A stretch of 64,000 bases of DNA from PALSA-129 sp963842505 (GCA_963842505.1 CAWJGZ010000001.1:2170001-2234000); one strand, 5' to 3'; shown: positions 17,616 through 26,516, counted from the stretch's first letter. The notes: generated by a model not told the origin, from the letters alone. Program-made: numbers and translations.

Positions 17616-18455
17616 TCAGACCCTACGCAGCTTCTTCGTCAGGAGAACAACCAGCGTGCCCAACAGGGCTATACTAGCCGGTTCCGGAACATTGGTTGGA
17701 GGATAAGTGGTATAAGAAACAGTCAGATTGTCGATACCGATAGTGGCCGGCCAATCGATGAAGTCGAGTTCATTGACGTTTGTGAGGGTTCCGGTCCAGG
17801 TTCCAATATATTGGGGCGCTGAAATTGTTCCATTTGGCCCCTTGGTGGAGATACCGTCGCTGCCGGCTGCCGACGGTGCAACACCGTACTGGGTGCCGTT
17901 TGTGGCGAAAGAATTCACCGCAGGATCGCTTCCAGTGCTATTCGTACCAGCCTCGAATTCAAAATCTGGCTGGTTCGGGTAGATCCCACCCGTCGGGTTA
18001 CCGCCGCACGAGCTCGAGTTGAGCGCCGTGCAACTCCCGTCGGGAAAAATCTCGTAATCGAAGCTAACGGTGCCGTTGATGGTGAACCCGCTAAACTTCA
18101 GCGTGATCTCGTTAGAGATTTGCGATGAACTGTCATTGGTGTTGGCAATGAAGGTATCATAGGAACCCGGAGTCTGACTCGAGTTGCTGGTGGCACCATT
18201 GCTAGTACCAAGAGTGAGCGACGTCCCGCCCGGCCCAACGACGTACCCCTCGCCATTGTAGGTTTTGTCGGCAACAGCGCCAGTGACAGTTACACACGCG
18301 GTGCACCCGAGCACGCCGTTCATGTAAGTCTGAATCGTGGCCGAGGAGGCTCCGCTGCTCAACGAATTGAAATCGAACGTCACGCTCCCCGCATACGCGG
18401 ACACACCCGCACTCAAGAACATCGCAAACGCCACCACTATTGGTCCAGTTCTCAC
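17616..18455 (-). CDS. PEP-CTERM sorting-domain protein 3
   Basis: A 279-residue exported protein. GTG 18455 has GAGGAGG six bases upstream and gives a signal peptide ending GVSAYA; a TTG at 18470 lies upstream of that ribosome-binding site and is unlikely. The exported part is Ser/Thr/Gly/Asn rich and ends before TNVPEPASIALLGTLVVLL with basic TKKLRRV, a standard PEP-CTERM tag. Unlike proteins 1 and 2 the tag DNA is not the shared cassette. Regular beta-strand-like sequence with FDYEIFPDG suggests a secreted beta-sandwich, but I do not recognise the family. A sigma54 promoter lies 59 bp upstream. Confidence 0.9.
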   Translation of the reverse strand: MRTGPIVVAFAMFLSAGVSAYAGSVTFDFNSLSSGASSATIQTYMNGVLGCTACVTVTGAVADKTYNGEGYVVGPGGTSLTLGTSNGATSNSSQTPGSYDTFIANTNDSSSQISNEITLKFSGFTINGTVSFDYEIFPDGSCTALNSSSCGGNPTGGIYPNQPDFEFEAGTNSTGSDPAVNSFATNGTQYGVAPSAAGSDGISTKGPNGTISAPQYIGTWTGTLTNVNELDFIDWPATIGIDNLTVSYTTYPPTNVPEPASIALLGTLVVLLTKKLRRV

Positions 18456-18513
18456 GCTTCGCCTCCTCAAGGCGCATTCTGCGCTTTAGTTACAGATCCG
18501 GCTGGTAACGGTC

Positions 18514-18529
18514 TGCATTTCGCGGGCCA
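18514..18529 (-). promoter_or_regulatory. Sigma54 promoter for PEP-CTERM gene 3
   Basis: The minus strand reads TGGCCCGCGAAATGCA: -24 element with one mismatch (TGGCcCG), exact spacing and (a)TGCA at -12. Confidence 0.7.
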
Positions 18530-18783
18530 CGGCTGATTCACTGAAAACAAAGGGTTTGAACAAGTGTGGCCACTTTCCGATCCCGAATCCTGGGAATTGA
18601 AGACAAACTTTTTCGTCTTGTGGTTGCGGACATCCTGGGGAACAGCCCGGAGGTAGAGCGGAAGCATTACTGGGAGGAGCAGGCCAGGCGATTCCGTGCC
18701 TCTGGAAGACAAATCGCGGCGCTGGAGGTTGTCGCCCACCGGTATCGAGGGGCGCAACTCTTGGGATCACTACTTCGAGGCTC
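18530..18783. other. Intergenic region
   Basis: No supported gene. The gap separates the PEP-CTERM block from the next lipoprotein gene. Confidence 0.3.
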
Positions 18784-19605
18784 TTACTTTCGCGCTTCGA
18801 AGCGCACTTCAACCTCGGTTTCCACTTTGACGGGGTGACCGCCCTTGACCGGGGGTTGATAACGAAATTGAGCCCACGGCACCGTCTCGCAGAGTTGCGC
18901 GCCGGTTTCGAGATCCGAGATTTTCCCATCCGTGCCGATGACGACTTTGCAACTGACCGTTTCCCCCGCGGGATCCCATAGGGGTGCGGTCTGAACGGTC
19001 GGACCCGCAATCAGAAAAGCGCGTTGTTTATCCGCCGGAACGGAGACTTCGGGGATGTTCTTCTCCTCGGCTTCTTTCTTCGGTTCCGCGGAAGCGCTGA
19101 TCTCCGCATCCGTGGCGGGCCGTATCTTCGTAACCAGGAATACGGTCCTGGCGGGATACCGTTGCACCCTGGCGCGCAAAACCGAGGCATCCGTATCGGT
19201 TGCATCAAAGGCCAGGCCGCTCCAGGCCATCCTGACGACACGCTCGCAGCTTGATGAGAGCGGGTAGCCGTTTTTGCCCTGGTCGGGATCGCCAAGATCG
19301 TCAATGACCTTCTGCGCGTTGATGCCCTCTGCAACATACTCTTTGCCGTGAACCACCTCAACGGGCGTCCTCAAGAACAGGCGGTAGCGATGCGCGCCTT
19401 CCCAAAGGTACACGGAAGGTCCGCCGGCGTTCAGAGCGGCATCGGAAGCCGATTCCGATTCCACCAGAACTTGGGCCTTTCCCTGGATCTTTTCTAACGC
19501 GGTCCCGCCTTTCTTGGATTCCGCGGCTGGCGGCTGGCTGGAGCAACCGCCCAATGCGGCAAGCGTAAGTGCGAGAAAACAGAAAATGCGTGCGTTGCGA
19601 TTCAT
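18784..19605 (-). CDS. Lipoprotein with TonB-like C-terminal domain
   Basis: 273 residues from ATG 19605 (GAGGG upstream). The signal peptide ends in a lipobox (LAALGGC). The middle contains a stretch on heat- or stress-type features I do not recognise and an Ala/Glu/Lys-rich linker. The last 60 residues (CKVVIGTDGKISDLETGA then PWAQFRYQPPVKGGHPV and VEVRFEARK) resemble the C-terminal domain of TonB-type proteins, which contacts outer-membrane transporters or acts as a periplasmic adaptor. No TonB membrane anchor is present, so it is not a classical TonB. It lies 93 bp after the YncE-like gene on the same strand and may share its transcript. Confidence 0.7.
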   Translation of the reverse strand: MNRNARIFCFLALTLAALGGCSSQPPAAESKKGGTALEKIQGKAQVLVESESASDAALNAGGPSVYLWEGAHRYRLFLRTPVEVVHGKEYVAEGINAQKVIDDLGDPDQGKNGYPLSSSCERVVRMAWSGLAFDATDTDASVLRARVQRYPARTVFLVTKIRPATDAEISASAEPKKEAEEKNIPEVSVPADKQRAFLIAGPTVQTAPLWDPAGETVSCKVVIGTDGKISDLETGAQLCETVPWAQFRYQPPVKGGHPVKVETEVEVRFEARK

Positions 19606-19698
19606 CCGTCGTGCCCTCGCTTTCGAGACGTTTTCGTCCGAATCTGAGCGTATCACGGGGCAGGATCGCTTACAACGGATGCCAGAACCTTCCACCCG

Positions 19699-20724
19699 TC
19701 AGCGCGCTGCTGGATTGCGCTCGATCACCATCAATGTGAAGGATCCGGGCAGCACCGGTGGCCGGCCCCTGCCAGGAGTCCCCGCGGGCACCGGCCCAAA
19801 TTTCGCGGAAACGATGAACACACGGTGATTGGTGGGGTCGAGTCCCATGTTGCGCGCCCCCTGCGGGGTCGGTACGTTTTCGATGACGTGATATTGGTCG
19901 GGAGAGTCCTGATGAATCACGGTGAGCGTGCCGTCCGCATTCGAAGCAAACGCATTGCCCGAAGCCGCGTCGAACCCGGCGCCATCGACCCCCGTGCCGA
20001 TGGGCAGCGTTGCCACCACTTTGCCGGCCTGGTAGTCGGAAACCGCCATCACTCCGCTGCGGCATCCGCTGAACAGCCGATGATGGGCGGTGTCGATGGC
20101 CATGGAGACCGGCTGCTTGCACGGGGCGGTGGGCCAGCGGCGGACCACGGTAGCCGTCTTCGCATCGATCTCGACCACCTCGCTGATGTCGGTCAGATTG
20201 GCATACACCTTGCCGTCGCCGGCTGAAACGCCGTATTCCGGTTTGCCGCCGAGTGGAATATTCGTGATCACGCTCCCCGCCCGCGGATCGATCACCGTCG
20301 AGGAGTGGGCGTCGCCATTCAACGTGAAGACGCGGTTTGACGCCCCGTCGTAGACGATGGCGTCGGCGTCTTCGGCGGCCTTGATGCGGCCGAGCACCTG
20401 GAAGGTTTTCAGATCGAACATCACCACGGACTGATCGTTGCCCGAAGTTGCGAATCCATGTCCCGCGGCTTCGGCCACCGCGGTCCCGTGCGCGCCCTGG
20501 ATGCCCGTGACTTCGCCCAGCAACGTCCCGCTGTCTTCATCAACCACCATCACCCGGTTCTGCCTGGCGATAAACAGGCGGTGATGCGGCGGATCGGGCA
20601 CAATGTAGTCCCAACTCCCATCGCCGCCCAGCAAATAGGTGTGGGTGACGTGGTAGGACGGGGATGACTGCGCCAGCAGTGAAGCTGCGGTAGCCAGCGT
20701 AAGGACGAGCGCAATGTTACGCAT
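19699..20724 (-). CDS. Secreted YncE-family beta-propeller protein
   Basis: 341 residues with a signal peptide (MRNIALVLTLATAASLLAQ) followed by repeated propeller blades such as HHRLFIARQNRVMVVDEDSG, GFATSGNDQSVVMFDLKTF and GKVYANLTDISEVVEIDAKT. The family is the seven-bladed YVTN/YncE type found in the periplasm or on the surface; molecular roles are mostly unknown, with DNA or ligand binding proposed for some members. Start ATG 20724 has AAAGGAG upstream. The end, rich in Pro and Gly (GTPGRGRPPVLPG), is followed by a short basic tail. Probably first of a two-gene transcript with the lipoprotein. Confidence 0.8.
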   Translation of the reverse strand: MRNIALVLTLATAASLLAQSSPSYHVTHTYLLGGDGSWDYIVPDPPHHRLFIARQNRVMVVDEDSGTLLGEVTGIQGAHGTAVAEAAGHGFATSGNDQSVVMFDLKTFQVLGRIKAAEDADAIVYDGASNRVFTLNGDAHSSTVIDPRAGSVITNIPLGGKPEYGVSAGDGKVYANLTDISEVVEIDAKTATVVRRWPTAPCKQPVSMAIDTAHHRLFSGCRSGVMAVSDYQAGKVVATLPIGTGVDGAGFDAASGNAFASNADGTLTVIHQDSPDQYHVIENVPTPQGARNMGLDPTNHRVFIVSAKFGPVPAGTPGRGRPPVLPGSFTLMVIERNPAAR

Positions 20725-20765
20725 CTTGGCTCCTTTCTCTCTGGAGTATAGCCGAGCCGGCGATC

Positions 20766-21026
20766 ATGCGATCTGGCGCCCTTCTGCTCACGAGTGTTCT
20801 CAAGGGTTTCGCCGGTTGGGTTCGCGTGACAGGCGTTGTTGGCTCAATCCTCTTTGTGATTACGGCGGCAAGAATTTTTGTTCGCGAACAGGTGTTGCCA
20901 ACCTCGTCGCCGCTGCCTTTCTTCGCATACCCCTTCCTCATTCCGGCGCTCGCCGGAAGTTCCGCCTTCCTTGGAAGAAATTCTTTTCGCCCTGTAGTTG
21001 AAGACAGCGCACAAGGGTCTTTGTAG
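20766..21026 (+). CDS. Possible small membrane protein
   Basis: An 86-residue ORF with two hydrophobic stretches (GVVGSILFVITAARIFV and PFFAYPFLIPALAG) in the gap before the glycosyltransferase-like gene. No ribosome-binding site stands out and I recognise no family. It may be a chance frame. Nothing else is visible in 20725-21092. Confidence 0.3.
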   Translation: MRSGALLLTSVLKGFAGWVRVTGVVGSILFVITAARIFVREQVLPTSSPLPFFAYPFLIPALAGSSAFLGRNSFRPVVEDSAQGSL

Positions 21027-21092
21027 TAGGCGGTGCTTCATGGCGCCGCTGACAGCCGATCCCTTCCCGTCCAATCGGCGTGGAACTCCCGT

Positions 21093-22871
21093 ATGCCCCC
21101 GACAAAGCAGCCGCCAAATGGCTCGTCCGCGAGACGCGCGGCCCTGATCGCGTCTCTGCTCGTCCTCGTGGTGTATTTCGTTGTTTCCTCATCCGGCGGG
21201 TTGAACGCCTACTTCACGGAGGACGATGGCGGCAATCTGCTCAACTCGCACAAATACTGGGAACACTCGCTGGCGTACGTCATAGGGTCTTGCCTCCGCG
21301 TCGCGACCCCAGCCTATCGGCCGCTGGGAGGCGTCTTTTACTTCACTCTCTATAAACTGGCCGGTTTCCATCCGCTGCCGTTTCGCGCCGTGTGTCTCAC
21401 TCTCATGCTGGCGAATCTCCTTCTCGCCTTTGCTCTGCTCCGGCGCTTATCTGGTTCCCTCGAAGCCGCGCTGCTCGGAGCCATTCTGATCGCGAATCAT
21501 CCCGCCATGCTTGAGTTGCTGTATAGCAGCGGCACAATCTACGAGATCCTCTGTTTCCTTTTCTACTTCCTGACGGTCCGGTGCTATCTGGTTTGGCGCG
21601 AGACACGGCAACTTGCCGGGGCGGTCACTCTTTCCTGGCGTCAACTGGCCGCAGTGTTGGCCCTCACCGGCTGTGCCCTCGATTCCAAGGAAATGGCTAT
21701 GACGCTGCCGGGAGCGCTGTTATTGATCGAGCTGGTCTATTTTCCGCCGCCTTCCTGGTCCTGCCGGGAGACCGCCCGGTTCGTGCTGCGACAGGGCCGC
21801 GGCGTTCTGGTGACAGCCGCGCTCGTCGCGCCCACCATAGCCGTCAAGGTTCTGACCCATAACCCTCTCAGCGAAGATACCCGCTACGGCGCTGCCACAT
21901 TCCGGGGCTTGCTCAGAGGCATGCGCGCCTATCAGAGTTTCCTGCTGTACCGCGGCCTCTCCCCCGCAGGGTTGTCTACTCTGAGGTGGCTCGCGCTGTG
22001 GGCCGCCATGTGGGTGGCGGCCAAGGCGCTACGCTCCCGGCCGATGAAATTCGGCCTCGGCTTTCTCATGGTGAGTCTTGTGCCCATCGCCCTCATCGGC
22101 GTGCGCAGCGGTTATATGGTCTATATCCCTCTGATGGGCTGGGCTCTCTATGTGGGGGCCCTGTTGCAACGGCTTAGCGAAAGCATATCTCTTTCGGCGC
22201 CGCTTCGTTTCCAGGCGGCCATAAAATTCTGCCTCCTGGCGGCGGCCGCGGCGCTGATCGTCAACACCCACACCGTCGAACTCGCCCACTATCGCGCATC
22301 TTTTGAGCGTCATCAAAGCGACAATCGCCGGGTTGTCGAGCGTCTGCGGCAAGTCCACCCTCGCCTGCCGGCAGCCGCGTCCCTCCTCCTGGTAGACGAT
22401 CCGCTTCCGCCCGGCTTCGAGTTGCTGTTTCTAACGCGGCTGGCCTATGCCGACCCGGCTCTCGAGGTGGACCGGATCAAGATGTTGCCCCAGCCTCCCA
22501 GCCAAGAGGAATTGACGCGTTACGACTTCGTTCTCGCCGGCAACTGGCAACTCCACGACGTGCGCGGCATTTCCGACCCGCGCCCGCCGCTCGAAGTCCG
22601 ATTCCGCCTCGCTACAGGCCAGCCCCGCGGAAACTATACGGTGGAGATGCCCGAGTTGGCTGGTCACACCGTCGATCTGGCCGCCCGCGCCGTCGCCAGG
22701 AATCGTTCTGATCGCCCGTTGATCCGCCAAAGTTGCACGCTGGACTCGGCCGGGCGCGCGACATTGCTGCTGACTCCGGACTCCGCGCCTTCCGCCATGC
22801 AGGTTCGGTGGGTGCGCCCCCGCGGCGGCGATTGGATGTCTGCCGCGGGCGAGTTAGACATCCCACGGTGA
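21093..22871 (+). CDS. Polytopic membrane protein, GT39/PMT-like
   Basis: 592 residues from ATG 21093; an in-frame GTG lies at 21033. It begins with a membrane segment, then an extracytoplasmic loop with YFTEDDGGNLLNSHKYW. About ten further hydrophobic segments follow up to residue 420, then a 170-residue soluble C-terminal part. The acidic DD in the first loop, the AYRPLGGVFYF block and the topology fit glycosyltransferases of the dolichyl-phosphate-mannose type (GT-C fold), which transfer sugars from lipid carriers outside the membrane. Such ORFs are common beside TPR proteins in Solibacter-like genomes. Substrate unknown. No operon partner is evident. Confidence 0.65.
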   Translation: MPPTKQPPNGSSARRAALIASLLVLVVYFVVSSSGGLNAYFTEDDGGNLLNSHKYWEHSLAYVIGSCLRVATPAYRPLGGVFYFTLYKLAGFHPLPFRAVCLTLMLANLLLAFALLRRLSGSLEAALLGAILIANHPAMLELLYSSGTIYEILCFLFYFLTVRCYLVWRETRQLAGAVTLSWRQLAAVLALTGCALDSKEMAMTLPGALLLIELVYFPPPSWSCRETARFVLRQGRGVLVTAALVAPTIAVKVLTHNPLSEDTRYGAATFRGLLRGMRAYQSFLLYRGLSPAGLSTLRWLALWAAMWVAAKALRSRPMKFGLGFLMVSLVPIALIGVRSGYMVYIPLMGWALYVGALLQRLSESISLSAPLRFQAAIKFCLLAAAAALIVNTHTVELAHYRASFERHQSDNRRVVERLRQVHPRLPAAASLLLVDDPLPPGFELLFLTRLAYADPALEVDRIKMLPQPPSQEELTRYDFVLAGNWQLHDVRGISDPRPPLEVRFRLATGQPRGNYTVEMPELAGHTVDLAARAVARNRSDRPLIRQSCTLDSAGRATLLLTPDSAPSAMQVRWVRPRGGDWMSAAGELDIPR

Positions 22872-22995
22872 GTGGCGCCACTCACGATGCAGAGGATGCA
22901 GCCGGAAGCGGCAGGGCGGTAACGCTCCGGTCACCACCGTGACGGCTGCGGTCGTGAACTTTAGAGACAAAACAGCAGCGGCGCGTGCCTCACCG

Positions 22996-23169
22996 GCGCT
23001 ACTCAACTGCATCCCGAATTGCTCTAGCGAGCGAGAGTCGGTCGGCATTCGCCCAGTTCTCACGGATTTTGCCACCAACCACCCGGTAGATATTCGAGTA
23101 GATTATGCTGACCTTCTTTCCATCCACGCGAGCCGAGGCGGCTGGGTGTACACTGGCAGGAATCCGCAT
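22996..23169 (-). pseudogene. NTF2/SnoaL-like gene remnant (3' end)
   Basis: On the minus strand, ATG 23169 opens a 57-residue frame. Its end resembles the C-terminal strands of NTF2-like (SnoaL-type) proteins: VDGKKVSIIYSNIYRVVGGK followed by IRENWANADRLSLARAI. Full-length members have 110-150 residues, and a stop lies just upstream (near 23216), so the N-terminal half is missing. It lies next to the methyltransferase gene, with a similar remnant on the gene's other side. Confidence 0.45.
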
Positions 23170-23216
23170 GGGATGCCAAAGGGGAAACTCTGGCTGAATG
23201 GAAGAGGAGGATGGTC

Positions 23217-24242
23217 ATGCACCCTGGGAATAGTGCCGAAGGTCCGTTGACTCCCGGTCTGGTTTTCGAGATGCTGCAGGCGCATCAGCGCACGGCCGCT
23301 TTAAAGGCGGCGATCGATCTCGATGTCTTCCGGGCCGTGGGCGAAGGGCCGGGAGATGTGGCCTCGATTGCGCGCCACTGCGCGGCATCCGAGCGCGGCA
23401 TCCGCATCCTGTGCGATTTCCTCACGATCTACGGCGTCCTCGTCAAAGAGGACGGACGCTACCGTCACAGCCCGACGAGCGCCGCCTTCCTTGACCCGCG
23501 CTCGCCTTCGTCCTTGGCCTCCATCGCACAATTCCTCAGCAACCCGGCCATGCGAGATCCTTACGACCATCTGGCGGAAATCGTGCGCGCCGGCCGCACC
23601 GTCTTGCCAGGCGCGGGCAGCGTGGAGCCGGAGAATCCGATCTGGGTCCAGTTCGCGGAAACCATGGCGCCGATGATGGCCCCCATGGTTGGTCCGCTAG
23701 GCGCGGTTGTGCTGGAGGGACGCCGCGACCCTATGCGCGTGCTGGATATCGCCGCCGGCCACGGCCTGTTCGGCATCGAAATCGCCAAACAAAACCCGCA
23801 GGCCCGCGTCACCGGTCTGGACTGGGCGCCCGTGCTGCGCGTGGCTCTGGACAATGCCCGCAAGGCCGGCGTCCACGACCGCTACGACATGCTGCCCGGC
23901 AGCGCCTTCGAAGTCGGTTTCGGCGGCCCTTATGACGTCGTCCTGCTCACCAACTTCCTCCACCATTTCGATCAGCCCACCTGCGTGGGCCTATTGCAGA
24001 AGGTCCACGCAGCGCTGCGGCCCGGTGGGCGCGCCGCCACGCTCGAGTTCGTGCCCAACGAAGACCGCGTATCCCCACCCATGCCCGCGGCCTTTAGCAT
24101 GACCATGTTGACCTCCACGGCATCAGGCGACGCCTATACGCTGAGCGAACTTACGGCCATGTACAACAAGGCAGGCTTCGGTGGCGTCACCGCGCACCCC
24201 ATCCCCATGAGCCCCCACACCGTAGTCATGGGACTCGCTTGA
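23217..24242 (+). CDS. SAM-dependent O-methyltransferase (dimerisation domain + Methyltransf_2)
   Basis: 341 residues. The ATG at 23217 lies six bases after AGGAGG; an ATG at 23211 directly abuts that site. Residues 10-100 form the winged-helix dimerisation domain of the plant-COMT/hydroxyindole type (FEMLQAHQRTAALKAAIDLD, then ASERGIRILCDFLTIYGVL). The catalytic domain has SAM motif I VLDIAAGHGLFGIEIA near residue 174, the acidic TGLDW at the end of the next strand, and FLHHFDQPTC after DVVLLTN. Enzymes of this type methylate hydroxyl groups of small aromatic or polyketide metabolites. It stands alone between two gene remnants. Substrate unknown. Confidence 0.88.
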   Translation: MHPGNSAEGPLTPGLVFEMLQAHQRTAALKAAIDLDVFRAVGEGPGDVASIARHCAASERGIRILCDFLTIYGVLVKEDGRYRHSPTSAAFLDPRSPSSLASIAQFLSNPAMRDPYDHLAEIVRAGRTVLPGAGSVEPENPIWVQFAETMAPMMAPMVGPLGAVVLEGRRDPMRVLDIAAGHGLFGIEIAKQNPQARVTGLDWAPVLRVALDNARKAGVHDRYDMLPGSAFEVGFGGPYDVVLLTNFLHHFDQPTCVGLLQKVHAALRPGGRAATLEFVPNEDRVSPPMPAAFSMTMLTSTASGDAYTLSELTAMYNKAGFGGVTAHPIPMSPHTVVMGLA

Positions 24243-24299
24243 CGAAGTGAAACAGTCGCTTGCGCGCGGGTTTTCTCGGGCCTGGCTCGAAGCATGCGG

Positions 24300-24435
24300 G
24301 TACGCTGCCGATATCGCGCCATACGCGAGCTTGGCGGCTACCTTCCCGTCGCGTGCGGTGAAGATATCCACGCCACGCAGATGCCACGGTTCTCCGTTGC
24401 GGATCGTACGGCCTGACGATTTGCAAGTTGGGCTG
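24300..24435 (-). pseudogene. Second NTF2/SnoaL-like gene remnant
   Basis: In one minus-strand frame the sequence reads SGRTIRNGEPWHLRGVDIFT followed by ARDGKVAAKLAY, a pattern typical of the C-terminal sheet of NTF2/SnoaL-like proteins (W.lrGvD.f..rdGkI..k.aY). A stop lies upstream and no start codon fits, so it is a fragment. It may extend a little in both directions. Confidence 0.4.
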
Positions 24436-24500
24436 AGTGCTGGTTAACGTTTCGGCCTCGCATTCCGTCTCTCTATCAAACATCACCCAGGAGGGACATG

Positions 24501-24938
24501 ATGCTCAAGCGAATCGCTCCATTCACGCCCGTCATTTTGCTGGCGGGCCAACTTTGGGCCGGCGGGTTCTATTTGCAACTCGGGAATCCGGAGGCCAGTC
24601 CGGAGGCCCGTAAACTGAACGCCGTGCTCACGATCAAGGCAACGGGCTGCCACGATCCGGCCACCGCGCGGCTGAGTGCCTCGGCTATCGGGATGGTCAA
24701 CGGGCAGCGGCGCGAAATTGCGCTTACCATCGCCAAACTGTCCGAGCCCGGCATGTTCGCGATATCCCGGCAGTGGCCGAAGGAAGGGAAGTGGGTCATT
24801 AAGCTGGAGGCCAATAACGATGCCGGGCAGTTCACCAATTCGCTGGTCGCGGCCGGTCCGAACGGCGTAGACCGTTACCACGATAGGGCCGGCACGAAGC
24901 CCTTCGCCGACTCCGATATCGATTCCATGCTGAAATGA
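24501..24938 (+). CDS. Secreted protein of unknown function
   Basis: About 145 residues. ATG 24498 and 24501 are both possible behind GGAGGGAC. A signal peptide (MLKRIAPFTPVILLAGQLWA) is followed by GGFYLQLGNPEASPEARKLN, a predicted beta-sandwich-like region with one Cys (ATGCHDPATA), and an acidic tail. I do not recognise the family. Its stop overlaps the start of the sigma factor gene by four bases (ATGA), so it heads a tightly packed three-gene operon with an ECF sigma factor and a FecR-like protein, and may be exported cargo or a signal of that system. Confidence 0.75.
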   Translation: MLKRIAPFTPVILLAGQLWAGGFYLQLGNPEASPEARKLNAVLTIKATGCHDPATARLSASAIGMVNGQRREIALTIAKLSEPGMFAISRQWPKEGKWVIKLEANNDAGQFTNSLVAAGPNGVDRYHDRAGTKPFADSDIDSMLK

Positions 24939-25459
24939 TTCAATTGATGCTGGTGTCCACGGAAACCGGCGAAGACGACTCTCTGATCGCGGCGGCGGTG
25001 CGCGGCGACCGCTCCGCCTTCGGCGAGCTGTACGTGCGGCACGCGCGCATGGTGCATGGTATTCTTCTGGCGCGCGTGCCGCCGATCGACGCGGAAGATC
25101 TGGTGCAGGACGTCTTCCTCACCGCCATGAAGCAGCTTCGGGGGCTGCGCACGGCGGCGGCGTTTCGGGCCTGGCTGGCGGCCATCGCGCGAAACCGCGC
25201 CATCGATTTCTTTCGCGAAGTGCGCGACGCTCCTTCACAAGCGCCCGTCGCCGCCGCGGCGCCGAACCAGGGTGCGTTCACCGTTTTGGACCTGATTCGC
25301 AGCCTGCCGGAAGCCTATCGCGAGACCCTGATCTTGCGGCTGGTGGAAGGCATGACAGGTCCGGAAATCGCCCGCCAGACCGGCCTGAAGTCCGAATCGG
25401 TGCGAGTGAATCTCTGCCGCGGCATGAAGATGCTGCGCGAGATGCTGGGAGAGAAGTAA
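24935..25459 (+). CDS. ECF-type RNA polymerase sigma factor
   Basis: 174 residues with sigma region 2 (DRSAFGELYVRHARMVHGIL, then DAEDLVQDVFLTAMKQL) and region 4 (LPEAYRETLILRLVEGMTG, then PEIARQTGLKSESVRVNLCR), joined by an Ala/Pro-rich linker. It should direct RNA polymerase to a small regulon. ATG 24935 overlaps the preceding stop and the downstream FecR-like gene starts at its own stop (TAATG), so all three are translationally coupled. The membrane FecR-like protein is the likely controlling partner. Confidence 0.92.
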   Translation: MIQLMLVSTETGEDDSLIAAAVRGDRSAFGELYVRHARMVHGILLARVPPIDAEDLVQDVFLTAMKQLRGLRTAAAFRAWLAAIARNRAIDFFREVRDAPSQAPVAAAAPNQGAFTVLDLIRSLPEAYRETLILRLVEGMTGPEIARQTGLKSESVRVNLCRGMKMLREMLGEK

Positions 25460-26358
25460 TGAATGAAGACTATCTTTGGGACCGGTCCGGCGTGCCCGAT
25501 CCGGAAATTCAGGAACTGGAGCGGACACTCGCCCCGCTACGCTATCGCGGCCGGCAGCGGCGCCCGCGGCATACGCCGCTCCTGCGCATGGCTGCCGCCG
25601 CGGCGGTTTTGATGGCGCTTGCGTTGTTGCAACTGGGCCGCCCGGCGCCGCGAGCTACGGCATGGCGGCAAGGCGCTACGCCGCTCGCGGCCGGGCAGGT
25701 GGTCCGAACCGGGGCATCGGAAACCACGTTGCAATCGGCGGACATCGGAAGAGTGGAACTCGGTCCCGACTCGGAACTGCGCGTCGCCACCAGCCGGAAG
25801 CTTCTGTTGCAGCGGGGCATCCTCCATGCCTTCATCTGGGCGCCTCCGCGCGAGTTCGTGGTCGATACTCCGTCGGCTCGCGCGGTGGACCTGGGCTGCG
25901 CCTACACCCTGAAAGTGGACCCGGACGGCAACGGCGTGCTGCGCGTGGAGTTCGGATGGGTGGCGTTCCAGTTCGATGGGCGCGAATCCTTCATACCCGC
26001 CGGCGCGGCGTGCGTCACCCGGAAGCAACGCGGCCCCGGCATTCCCTTCTATGAAGATGCGCCATTGCGGGCGGCGCTGGCTGCATTCGAAGGAGGCGAT
26101 TCAAGCGCTCTACCCGACGTTCTCCGCGCCGCGCGCCCTCGCGACGGGCTGACGCTCTGGCACCTGCTCACGCGAGTTCCGCCGCAGAATCGTGCCGCCG
26201 TGTTTCAACGGTTCGCCGGCCTCGTACCGGTGCCGGCAGCGGTTACTCGGGAGGCCGTGCTGCGCGGCGACCCGCACGCTCTGGACCTTTGCTGGAATGC
26301 CCTGAACCTGGAAAACACCAGTTGGTGGCGCGGCTGGGAACGGGCTTGGCAACAGTGA
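25459..26358 (+). CDS. FecR-domain membrane protein (likely anti-sigma regulator)
   Basis: 299 residues. A cytosolic N-terminus of about 40 residues is followed by one membrane segment (PLLRMAAAAAVLMALALLQL, about 40-60) and a FecR domain outside: TPLAAGQVVRTGASETTLQS, VELGPDSELRVA, FVVDTPSARAVDLGCAYTLK. The last 100 residues are helical and not part of FecR. FecR-like proteins sense or transmit envelope signals to their cognate ECF sigma factor, encoded immediately upstream with a one-base overlap. No zinc-binding anti-sigma motif (HxxxCxxC) is seen in the cytosolic part. Confidence 0.85.
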   Translation: MNEDYLWDRSGVPDPEIQELERTLAPLRYRGRQRRPRHTPLLRMAAAAAVLMALALLQLGRPAPRATAWRQGATPLAAGQVVRTGASETTLQSADIGRVELGPDSELRVATSRKLLLQRGILHAFIWAPPREFVVDTPSARAVDLGCAYTLKVDPDGNGVLRVEFGWVAFQFDGRESFIPAGAACVTRKQRGPGIPFYEDAPLRAALAAFEGGDSSALPDVLRAARPRDGLTLWHLLTRVPPQNRAAVFQRFAGLVPVPAAVTREAVLRGDPHALDLCWNALNLENTSWWRGWERAWQQ

Positions 26359-26516
26359 GGCGCGGACCAAAAGTGACTTCCCTTCCATTGAGCCAGCGAT
26401 TGCGCGCTCCGCCGGTCCACTTTCCGCCCGGAATGCTGAGAGGAATGGACCGGATATCGCTCACGTGGAACGGACCACGACCGACCTGTTGTTAATGAAT
26501 ATCTGTTAAGTTACTT

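Noticed and set aside
22939..23250. A 103-codon plus-strand frame upstream of the methyltransferase
   Set aside because: It is antisense to the NTF2-like remnant and overlaps the methyltransferase start; no domain.
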